Assembly (NCBI GenBank): GCA_033065855.1
Contig: JAVXUO010000417.1
Coordinates: forward strand, 168,709-232,708
Origin: Escallonia rubra
Taxonomy: Eukaryota > Streptophyta > Magnoliopsida > Escalloniales > Escalloniaceae
Direction of reading: 5' to 3'
DNA length: 64,000 nucleotides
In this document: one piece after another, positions 21,718 to 30,649 of the stretch
Layout of the letters: each line of letters starts with the position of its first letter
How positions within the stretch are numbered: position 1 is the stretch's first letter
The notes under the pieces: generated by a model
Seen by the model: only the letters and a program-made list of their open reading frames with translations
Told to the model about the DNA's origin: nothing
Database searches by the model: none
Translations under genes and position numbers: made by a program

Positions 21718-24234
21718 ATGTCCACCTCTCCTCTCCCTCTTCCAATCTCCATAACCCCTCCCATTCACACTCACAACCACAACAAGCCCTCAACATTATC
21801 ACCAAACTCACCCTCTCCTACTCAAAATGGCCACATCACTACCGACCCACCTACAAAACCCCGAACAATACGGTACCGCCTCAGCCAACTGTGCCGAGAA
21901 GGCCAGCCCCATCTTGCACGCCAACTGTTCGACGCAATTCCCCGCCCAACTACCGTCTTATGGAACACAATCATCATTGGGTTCATCTGTAATAGCATGC
22001 CCGATGAAGCCATACTGCTCTACGGGCGGATGAGGTCGAGGTCATCGCAGTGTGATCCCTACACTTACTCTTCCACTCTCAAGGCTTGTGCCGACTCCCG
22101 GCAGCTTCATATAGGGAAAGCCGTGCACTGCCACATTGTGCGTTCCCATTTGCATCCCAGTAGAATTGTTTGCAACTCGCTATTGAACATGTACGTCAGC
22201 TGCTTAAGCTTGAACGATGACGAAGCGGGTTTTACGGAGCACAGTTTGTCTAGATATGATATAGTGCCTAAGGTGTTTGATACAATGCCCAAAAGAAATG
22301 TGGTGGCTTGGAATACTATTATATCGTGGTACGTGAAAATAAATAAGTTTGAAGAAGCCCTTCTGCAATTTATAATGATGATGAAAACCGGTATTAAACC
22401 GACTGTTGTAAGTTTTGTCAATGTCTTTCCTGGTATTTCACGGATGGGTAACGCTAGGATTGCTAATGGACTTTATGGTTTGCTTCTTAAATTGGGGAGT
22501 GACTATGTTGATGATATGTTTGCGGTGAGTTCAGCTGTTTTCATGTATGCCGAGCTTGCCTGCCTTAAGTTTGCTAGAAAGGTATTTGACAACAGTTTGG
22601 AGAGGAATACGGAGGTTTGGAACACTATGATTGCTGGGTACGTTCAGAATAACCATCCGGCTGAAGCTCTTGATCTTTTTCTTCAAGCTCTGGAGTCACA
22701 GGATAGTGTCGTTCTCGATGATGTGACGTTTCTCTCGGCTCTGACTGCAGCCTCACAGTTGCAGCAGTTGAAATTTTCTGAACAGCTACACGGATACCTA
22801 ATTAAGAATTCTTTGGCTGTAAGTGTAATTTTGCTAAATGCGATTATTGTGATGTATTCAAGGTGCAACTCTATTGAGACATCCTTTAAAGTTTTCAACG
22901 CAATGCTTGAAAGAGATAATGTTTCCTGGAATACAATGGTTTCTGCTTTAGTGCAGAATGGACTGGACGATGAAGGTTTGATGCTTGTGTATGAGATGCA
23001 GAAGCAAGGGTTCGCAATTGATTCTGTTACATTAACTGCTCTGCTCTCAGCAGCATCCAATTTGAGAAACCAAGAAATCGGAAAGCAGACCCATGCCTAT
23101 CTTCTTAGGCATGCTATTCAATTTGTGGGAATGGACAGTTATCTAATAGACATGTACGCCAAATCTGGTCTGATTGAAGCTGCACAAAGACTCTTCGAGA
23201 GAAACTGCGCACGTGATAGAGATCAAGCCACGTGGAATGCTATGATTGCTGGGAACACTCAAAATAGGCTGATTGAGGAGGCTTTCATGGTGTTCGGGCA
23301 GATGCTTGAGCAAAATGTGCCCCCCAATGCTGTGACCTTAGCATCCATTCTCCCTGCCTGCAGTCCAGCATTGAGCACAGATCTAGCTAAGCAACTCCAT
23401 GCATTCTCCGTTCGTAGCTCCCTGGACAAAAATGTGTTTGTGGTCTCTGCTCTGGTGGATGTGTACTCGAAATTGGGCTCACTTGTTTACGCAGAAAAAG
23501 TGTTTGCCACATTTCCTGAAAAAAATTCTGTTACATACACAAATATGATATTGGCCTATGGACAACATGGGATGGGTGGGAAAGCGCTTGAGGTATTTCA
23601 CTCAATGAGGCCATGTGGCGTCAATCCTGATCCCATAACCATTGTTGCAGTCCTCTCTGCTTGCAGTTACACTGGGTTGGTTGATGAAGGCCTTCAAATA
23701 TTTGAGTCAATGGAGAGAGAATATAGATCTCGGCCCTCGCTTGAGCATTACTGTTGTGTTGTAGATATGCTAGGGAGAGTCGGGAGGCTGGTGGAAGCCT
23801 ATGAATTTGTCCAAGAACTGGGTGAAGATGGTAATAAGCTAGGAATTTGGGGATCACTCCTTGCTGCTTGCAGAGTTCATGGAGAGTTTGAATTGGGAAA
23901 AACTATTGCCAAGAGGTTGCTTGAAATGGAGGAGGGAAAGAGCAGTGCAGGTTATCATGTTTTGCTTTCAAACATTTATGCAGAGGAAGGAAATTGGGAA
24001 TACGTTAAAAAAATAAGAAAAGGGATGTCGGAGAAAGGTTTGGCAAAGGAGGCTGGCTGCAGTTGGATTGATATTGCTGGTTACTTAAACTGTTTTATTT
24101 CAAGAGACAGAAAGCATCCTCAGTACTATGAAATATATGTAACTTTGGATGAGTTGGCTATAAAGATGAAGAAGGATGGTTATAGGCCTTGTCTTGACTT
24201 TAACCTTGGGTGGACTTCTGAGCCAGAGGAATAA
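21718..24234 (+). CDS. AEF1: Pentatricopeptide repeat protein, AEF1/MPR25-like organellar RNA-editing factor
   Basis: A single uninterrupted exon of 838 codons, typical of plant PLS-class PPR genes. The first 50 residues are rich in Ser/Pro/Thr/His with few acidic residues, as in organelle-targeting peptides. PPR motifs then run from about residue 52 (RYRLSQLCREGQPHLARQLF) to about 740, followed by an E/E+-type C-terminal region (L-G-I-W-G-S-L-L-A-A-C-R-V-H-G, then W-E-Y-V-K-K-I-R-K-G-M). There is no DYW deaminase domain. From memory the order and wording (TTVLWNTIIIGFIC, YTYSSTLKACA, QNGLDDEGLMLVYEMQKQGF, TALLSAASNLRN) match Arabidopsis At3g22150, named AEF1, and rice MPR25. Those proteins are needed to edit chloroplast atpF and mitochondrial nad5 transcripts. 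The ATG at 21718 is the first in frame and gives the expected length. The stop is TAA at 24232-24234. Confidence 0.93.
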   Translation: MSTSPLPLPISITPPIHTHNHNKPSTLSPNSPSPTQNGHITTDPPTKPRTIRYRLSQLCREGQPHLARQLFDAIPRPTTVLWNTIIIGFICNSMPDEAILLYGRMRSRSSQCDPYTYSSTLKACADSRQLHIGKAVHCHIVRSHLHPSRIVCNSLLNMYVSCLSLNDDEAGFTEHSLSRYDIVPKVFDTMPKRNVVAWNTIISWYVKINKFEEALLQFIMMMKTGIKPTVVSFVNVFPGISRMGNARIANGLYGLLLKLGSDYVDDMFAVSSAVFMYAELACLKFARKVFDNSLERNTEVWNTMIAGYVQNNHPAEALDLFLQALESQDSVVLDDVTFLSALTAASQLQQLKFSEQLHGYLIKNSLAVSVILLNAIIVMYSRCNSIETSFKVFNAMLERDNVSWNTMVSALVQNGLDDEGLMLVYEMQKQGFAIDSVTLTALLSAASNLRNQEIGKQTHAYLLRHAIQFVGMDSYLIDMYAKSGLIEAAQRLFERNCARDRDQATWNAMIAGNTQNRLIEEAFMVFGQMLEQNVPPNAVTLASILPACSPALSTDLAKQLHAFSVRSSLDKNVFVVSALVDVYSKLGSLVYAEKVFATFPEKNSVTYTNMILAYGQHGMGGKALEVFHSMRPCGVNPDPITIVAVLSACSYTGLVDEGLQIFESMEREYRSRPSLEHYCCVVDMLGRVGRLVEAYEFVQELGEDGNKLGIWGSLLAACRVHGEFELGKTIAKRLLEMEEGKSSAGYHVLLSNIYAEEGNWEYVKKIRKGMSEKGLAKEAGCSWIDIAGYLNCFISRDRKHPQYYEIYVTLDELAIKMKKDGYRPCLDFNLGWTSEPEE

Positions 24235-24495
24235 ATGAGACTACTTTTCGTAATTTGTATGGCTTATAGTACACTCTGAGTACACATGCTTTGTCTGGGG
24301 CAATTAGTGTGCTTCTTGGATGTATGTCACGCGGAGTGGATTCCGAGCAACGTGGTTGAGCCTGAGAAATAGATAAGATTCCTTTTCTGGATTTGTCGGG
24401 CTTAAAATACTGTCCAAGTGCATTTACATTGTACGCAGGGGGATTACTGTGCTCTTTTGATATGGATATCAGGCAGAGTGGATCCTGAGCAACAT
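24219..24495 (+). repeat. 138-bp diverged tandem duplication across the PPR stop codon
   Basis: The stretch beginning TGAGCCAGAGGAATAAATGA (24219) recurs as TGAGCCTGAGAAATAGATAA at 24357, a period of 138 bp. Similarity continues through the unit: CTACTTTTCGTAATTTG against TTCCTTTTCTGGATTTG, and GGAGTGGATTCCGAGCAACG against AGAGTGGATCCTGAGCAACA. The first copy includes the last codons and stop of the PPR gene. The second, in the 3' UTR, keeps a recognisable but altered version with its own TAG. Confidence 0.8.
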
Positions 24496-25885
24496 GATCG
24501 GAGCTGTCATCAGACACTTGAATTCAACTAAAAGAAGCCTAACCCCGGTTCTCAGGTCACTGCACAGATCATTAATTTCTGTCCATTATAAAGCATATCT
24601 CCTATCGAATATTTTTTAATGCAAGGGAAATTCCCGCTTGCTTATTGAGATTCTTTGTACTTCATACATTAGATATGCTGATTTGCTGTTTGGGTTTCGT
24701 GATTTTTAGTTTTGAGTGTATTTTTCATGGGTCCTTTCATATGTAGCCGATCCCAAGAAATTGGAAACTTTTTTTTTGTTGGTTTGAGTATGCTAGCTTC
24801 CCTAGATGCAATGGGACCCTTGAATCAAGACCAGAAAATCTTAATCCTTGTTTTAATGCCATTATCAGAGAATTAAAATGGTGCGATTTAAAGAAAGAAG
24901 GCGATAGGGTATTGGACGTTTTTAATATGTTACCGGTGCTGATACAGTTGTGCACATTTGAAATTTATGCACTTGTTTTTACATGGTTCTTTCAACTACA
25001 AAGAGATTTTATTGTTATTATGGCGAAGGACTTCACTTTATGCCATTGTTGTGTCCACTAGTGGTGCTTTACACAATCCAATGTGTTAATTAGACAACAA
25101 GCAAATCTCTAACTTCACCTATTCCTTGGACAAAGTCATACTCATCGTGATTACCTGAATAGATTGAAGGTTACTTAGGGGATAGAAGTCTGTGAGTTAT
25201 AATATGTGCTGGTGAATTCCACAAAGGTCAAGATTTGATTGCATAGCTTTTTGTAATTTTCATGTTATAAAAGGTCTCGAAGTAGAAAATTCTTATCTTC
25301 CCTAAGCTTTGTGGTTTCTAAGTGATTGGGCCTATAAATAGAACCAGGCATGCACACGCATACGCACACTCTCGGACACACGGACACAACTACAACAATG
25401 ATAACAACAGCAACACCACCACCACCAACAACAAAAACACCAACACCAACCACAGCAACAGCAACAATAAGAACAACTCATACGCGCAATAAATGAGAAC
25501 GTCTTTGCATGCTACTAGAAAGAATGACATTTAACACAAATGTGTTTTTTATATATGCCTTAACATGAAAATGCTGCATACAATGTGATTAGAGAAACCT
25601 GTGAAATCCAAGTTCATTCAATGCCAGGACCTACATTTGATGGTTCAGAGAGATCCTCTGCTCCAAGTCGTCCCAGCAGTTGCAGTTTTGGGACATAGTC
25701 TGGATCTCACCTGGAAGTAAGAGAAAGGAATTTGTTGCACCAGATTTCCCATCTGGACCGCAACAATGTGTTTCATTATGAGGGAATGGTTGCCTTTCTT
25801 GGGCATCTTGTGTTGTTTCCAAAGGTAACTAACAATTTTCCTTGTTTTTGACGTCTCCGTACTTGTATTTTCACTGTCTTATTCT
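24496..25885. other. Intergenic region between PPR gene and UGT duplication
   Basis: AT-rich with no supported gene. A TATA-like CCTATAAATAG occurs near 25329, and a low-complexity CA/CAA/CAC-rich tract runs at about 25350-25480. The PPR poly(A) site is expected within the first few hundred bases but is not identified. A stretch near 25611-25830 looks less repetitive but matches nothing I recognise. Confidence 0.5.
25350..25480 (+). repeat. CA/ACC/AAC-rich low-complexity tract
   Basis: Imperfect runs such as CACACGGACACAACTACAAC, ACCACCACCACC and AACAGCAACAGC. It is a compound microsatellite and is not coding. Confidence 0.75.
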
Positions 25886-27207
25886 TGAAAGATGATGAAG
25901 TTCACAATTCCTTGTCTATTTTATGAAAGATGATGCTCATGAATTAGAATAAACACCTATTAATATAAGGTAGGTATTTAAGCTAAGTAGGGAGTGGTTA
26001 AGTTCAGTGATAAGCGATCATTTTTCATAATTGGATATGACAATGCTGTTCGTGCAGCTAAACACTGGTAAACATCTAATCATATGGAGTAAAGAATTGC
26101 AGTTATCTAGAGCGTAAGATAGAGTCGATTGCCCTTTGTCTTTCAGCTTCCTCTGGTACATCTCTACACATATGGTCATCTAGTACTGTGACATGTTTGA
26201 TAGTCGGGTGGATGATGTCTGGCACGTCCTTCCACCACTTTACCGAAATAGGCGCACCTAAAGAGTTTGGTTTCTTTTGTGGTCAGTAGCAGAAGTTTCT
26301 GTTGATTGCCATGGTTCTCATATGAACATCATTTTGTACTATGGAAGCTGGTGAGTTTGTCAACCAATATTTTTCCCTAGTCTCATGTAGTGATCTATTA
26401 TAAATCATTTTGACATCTATGAAAACATTTGTAATGCATTCAAAGAATTTCTCTATAACTTGATCCTAGAGCAGTAAATTCAGGCTATGTGATAACTGAT
26501 TTGATGTTATTGACATTTATGCAATTTACTATGTAGCCTTCCCCAACGATGTCAATTTTTGTGGTAATGCATTCAAAGAATTTCTCTATAAATTTGGCTT
26601 CCTTTTACGAACCTTGGTCAAGCATAAAATGTATATGCCCCGGTGAATAAAAAGGAAATATTATCGATAAGTGCCAAGATGTAAACAGATATATCTCCTT
26701 TGTGATGGCCCATGTAGATTGAAGTTTATATCTTCTTCTGACACGGCAATGCCGGGAGCCTCCCATTTTCGCAAAGGAGGCAATTTCTTAGCAGACATGA
26801 ATTACTATCTTGCTTCATTAGCACCTGAATGTAATACTTTGCTTGATCGTTTTTAGCTTTCTCAGCTGAAAATTTTAATGTGTTTAACGTGGAATATGGA
26901 TGCTAAGGCTAGTTTATTACCTTAGCATGTTATATAGTCCATTTCTTTCTCTTCCTAGGGCATAATTTGAAAGGAAGCAGAGGGGAAGGTCATAGGTGCT
27001 TTTGATTCTTGTACAGTGCCTTATGTGTTAATTACTTGTCATGGACAGGAGGACTTGTCAAGCCTTCTAGAAGCCTCTAGGGAAACTTGGAAAAGTCAAG
27101 AGTCATATATATACAAGTCATCTTTGACTGAAAGAGACTCTGCCAGCAAAATCATGACATTTGGTTTTGCAGTCAAACTATATTGGAGTGGTAAATAAAT
27201 GAGTGTA

Positions 27208-27214
27208 CATAAAA
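27208..27214 (+). promoter_or_regulatory. Decayed TATA box of UGT pseudogene
   Basis: CATAAAA stands at the position where copy B has TATAAAA, followed in both by GGGG. The first base of the box is changed. It lies 37 bp before the pseudogene's former start codon. Confidence 0.6.
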
Positions 27215-27250
27215 GGGGGCGAGTTCAATTTCATCATGCTGTGGGGAAAA

Positions 27251-28717
27251 ATGGAACAAATGAGGGAAACAGAGCTGCTAATTCATTCCTTTTCCATCTG
27301 TTGCTCATCTTATACCAGTGGTGGAGAGTGCAAAGCTCCTCATCAATCGAGACCACCAGCTTTCCATCACAGTCCTCAGCATGAAGCTGCCAGTGGACAC
27401 GGGTGTGGCAAACTACACCCAATCATTGCAGAGAGATGCTACTGACCGCATGAAGTTCGTGGAGCACCCTCAAGACGACTCCATTTTCAAGCTCATATGC
27501 GAGTCTCCTGCGAGCTTCCTCTCTGCCTTCGTTAAAAGTCAAAAAGCTCATGTCAGAGAGATTGTTGCTGATATAGAGACTCGGTCTGACTCGACCTGAA
27601 TTGCCGGGATTGTAATCGACATGCTCAACACTGCCATGGTAGATGTGGCTAATGAGTTTGGGGTGCCAACCTATGTCTTCTATACATCCAGTGCTGCTTT
27701 TCTTGGCCTCACGTTCTATCTTCAGAGCCTCAGTGACGACCATGGCCAGGACATCAGAGAGTATGAGGACACCGAAGCCAGTCTTCCTGTCCCGTGTTTT
27801 CTGAACCCCGTGTCAGCTAAATTCCTGCCTTCTGTGGTTCTGGACAAGGAAGGTGGTGCCTCCACAATACTTGCCCGAAGATTAAGAGGGATGAAGGGAA
27901 TTATACTCAACACTGTCTTGGAGCTGGAAACTCATGCAGTCATGACCCTTAGTGTCGGCAAGACCCCTGTTTACTGCGTGGGACCCGTACTCAACATCAC
28001 TGCGGGGGGGGGGGGGGGGGGCGCTGGGGAGGGAACAACTGACAACCAGAACTCGGACAATCCGGTCATTACCTGGTTGGATGACCAGCCACCTTACTCT
28101 GTGGTCTTTTTGTGCTTTGGGAGTTTGGGAAGCTTTGACGCGGACCAAGTGAAGAAGATAGCGCGTGCACTGGAGCACAGCAGACACTGGTTTGTGTGAT
28201 CTCTACGTTGGCCACCTCTGCAGGAGAAACGAGAATTGGCTGGAGGATATGAGAATCCCGAAGAAGTATTGCCAGAAGGATTCTTAGAACGAACAACATG
28301 CATTGGAAAAGTTGTAGGATGGGCACCACAGGCGGCGGTGCTGAGGGTTCGTGTCCCATTGTGGGTGGAATTCCATTCTAGAGAGAGTGTGGTATGGGGT
28401 CCCCATGGCGACGTGGCCGATGTTTTGGGATCAACAGATCCGTGCATTTGAAATGGTCAAGGAGCTTGAGCTGGCTGTGGAGATTAAAATGGACTTTAGG
28501 AAGGATTTTCTTACAACGAGTAGTGCAGTGATTGCTGTGACAGCCGAGGAAATAGAGTGGCATAAGATGCCTGATGGACGGTGGGAGTGAAATAAGGAAG
28601 AAGGTGAAGGAGATGAAGGAGAAGACCAGAATGGCTTTGGTGGAGGGTGGACCGTCCTACACCTCGGTGGGACGTTTGATTGAGGACATCATGAACAACT
28701 CTCCTGAAAGATTATGA
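27251..28717 (+). pseudogene. UGT71-like glycosyltransferase pseudogene
   Basis: It aligns end to end with the intact gene at 39173-40645. A one-base insertion a few codons after the start (GAGCTGCTAATTC against GAGCTGATATTC) shifts the frame. A TGA replaces an Arg codon near 27597. An 18-base G run (28004-28021) stands where copy B has CCCAGT. A TGA replaces the Trp of F-L-W-S-L near 28197. A 17-base deletion near 28338 removes part of the sugar-binding PSPG box, and a CGA-to-TGA change lies near 28588. The TATA box and poly(A) signal are also altered. It cannot make an active enzyme. Long stretches still read well, so decay is fairly recent. Confidence 0.96.
28004..28021 (+). repeat. (G)18 homopolymer in UGT pseudogene
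   Basis: Eighteen consecutive G, replacing a short CCCAGT-containing stretch of the intact paralogue. Confidence 0.85.
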
Positions 28718-28828
28718 TCGAAAAGAGAGAGTAGTTCAATTAGTTAGTCAATAATCATGCACCAGAAGGAAATATTAATCTATCATACTCTTGTTTTTGT
28801 TGTTTCCCAAATTATCGATTGCTGGATG

Positions 28829-29438
28829 TAGACCTGACAAACCGATATACCCGTCGGGTCCGGGTAAAAATGGGATGGGTATATTTTACCCGTTTTTTCT
28901 GAGTAGGCTTTTCGAGAACCCGTATCCTGCCCTTGCGGGTAAGGTATTACCCGCAGGTAAATTACCAATTTCTGATTAATTGTTTTTTTAAATAAACAGA
29001 TTTTAATTACTTGCTAATTAGACATAATTTAACCTCCAACAATCAAATAATTTATTCTTTTTCCATCAAACTTCATTAGACAACAATTTGAACATCTTTC
29101 AATAATAATAAAAAAATAAAATCTGAGCATTTTTCAATCAAAAAGAAAAAAAATTTCTTAATATTGACCCGACAAACATCAAGATCCAGTGACTGAAAGT
29201 TTACCAAACAACCATAGCGATGGAGTGACGGTCGGCGACAGTGTTGACGGGGCGACCGATCAGTGGGGATGGGGCAATTGATCGGTGGCGACGGGGCAAC
29301 GGAGTGATCGACAGGCGACGATGATGTGACGAAGTGGTTGAGTGACCGACCGGTGACAGCGGAGATGCGACAAATCCGAGAGTGACTGAACGACGTGGCG
29401 CCATGGGTGGAGTAGGGTGGTCATGACTTTGGTAGATC

Positions 29439-29488
<50 letters not shown>

Positions 29489-29755
29489 GACCTGTGAGGA
29501 CGAGAGACTTGAGAGGCAGGGTTGGCGGAAGTGCGAAGAGGAGAGGATGAGAGGTTTTAACCCTAAAAGTCATATATATACTCATATAACCGGATAAACT
29601 TGGGTACCCGGTAACCGACCCAAACTGACCCGAATTTTACCGGTCGGCTCGGGTACGAGTCTGTTTTCAGCGAGTCTCTTAATTATGTACCCGTATCCAG
29701 ATTTTTTGAATGTGTATGGGTAGACCCAGGTCCAGATCAGTTTTTGCCAGGTCTA
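28829..29755. mobile_element. Non-autonomous hAT transposon
   Basis: Terminal inverted repeats TAGACCTGACAAACCGATA at the left and the reverse complement TAGACCTGGCAAAAACTGAT at the right. It is flanked by a perfect 8-bp target duplication GCTGGATG (28821-28828 and 29756-29763). The 8-bp duplication and TAGACCTG-type ends fit hAT. Subterminal regions are rich in ACCCG/CGGGT words. No transposase is encoded. It contains a (GT)n(GA)n microsatellite at about 29440-29486. The paralogous block B lacks it at the matching position (ATTACTGGATACATCC near 40765). Confidence 0.93.
29440..29486 (+). repeat. (GT)n(GA)n microsatellite
   Basis: Compound dinucleotide run inside the hAT element. Confidence 0.9.
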
Positions 29756-29897
29756 GCTGGATGTGGCATTTTTTTTACATCTTCTAGAACCCCTCTGTTG
29801 TCCTCTGGATTCGAATCGATTCCACATGATCAATTGTATATTATTTTTGCCTAAAGTCCAGTTATACTCGGTTAACATATACTCAAACTTATGTTAA

Positions 29898-29925
29898 CTA
29901 GCTACTGGACCCGTGCAAATGCACC
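29898..29925 (-). mobile_element. Probable Helitron 3' terminus
   Basis: Read on the minus strand this gives a short hairpin (GTGCATTTGCAC, 29913-29924), eleven bases, then CTAG followed by T. That is the hairpin plus CTRR arrangement of Helitron 3' ends, and the GCACGGGT...CTAGT wording is common in plant Helitrons. It sits exactly where homology between duplicated blocks A and B ends. The TC 5' end, which should lie somewhere to the right, was not found, so element length is unknown. Confidence 0.5.
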
Positions 29926-30649
29926 TACTGAGATGTACTTTGTTTGGGTTGAGATATAATTTGGTTTTCTTGTCAATCGTATCCTATAACATAGTCAATT
30001 GTGCTCTAAATTAATAAAATAGAAAGACTTTCACTGAGATAATGCATATATACATGATAAAACATAATCATCGAAATCACTCATCTATATAAATTTCATG
30101 GATAACTTAACCCATTACTTAAGACGATTAGATTCATATTGACAACAACTGTATATATAAAATACTGAAAATGTATCTTATTTTGGTGCATAATTACGCT
30201 AATAGATTATCAATATATCTAAAACTACTGTCAAGGTAACAATATATCTATTTTCACTAACATGATAAATTTTTAGTTCTTTATATTCTCCTTTAATTGC
30301 CATGTATCAGAATCTGGTGAATATCATTTGCACAGTCATATCAGGATCGCCTAATACATTGTGGGTGAGGCTATTCATACCTGAATGGAGAAAAACAAAT
30401 TAACATGTCGTGTTACAATATTGTATTATTAATACATTTTTGTGATTTGCATACATTTTTGTAATCGTTCAATTTTCTTTTTATACTCGGGATTTTTAAT
30501 AATAGTAATGTTGAAGTGTACAGAATACAGTATTTAAAAATTAAAGCATACAATAAATAATCAATTATTGCACATCAAATAATAAATTTACTTTATTTAA
30601 AATAATGTTAGCACTAATTTATTTTTGAACCAAAAAAAAAAAAAAAACA
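29926..30649. other. AT-rich unassigned DNA
   Basis: Very AT-rich with no gene. It may be the body of the Helitron proposed at its left edge. A run of 16 A lies at about 30633-30648, just before gypsy homology starts. Confidence 0.45.

Larger units (their letters stand above)
25886..29897 (+). repeat. Segmental duplication, copy A (carries UGT pseudogene)
   Basis: Homology to copy B (37780-40890) starts at GAAAGATGATGAAGTTCACA and runs through about 1.3 kb of upstream sequence, the UGT gene and about 250 bp of 3' flank, ending near ACTTATGTTAAC. Copy A additionally contains a 927-bp hAT insertion (28829-29755) plus its target duplication. Indels of tens of bases distinguish the upstream parts. 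A probable Helitron end abuts the right border. Confidence 0.88.

Noticed and set aside
25325-25345. TATA-like CCTATAAATAG as a promoter of another gene
   Set aside because: No coding sequence follows; downstream DNA is a CA/AAC-rich tract.
26671-26856. Small ORF upstream of the UGT pseudogene, with a partner at 38616-38921 in copy B
   Set aside because: The shared wording (KGGNFLAD) only reflects DNA-level duplication; reading frames and ends differ between the copies.
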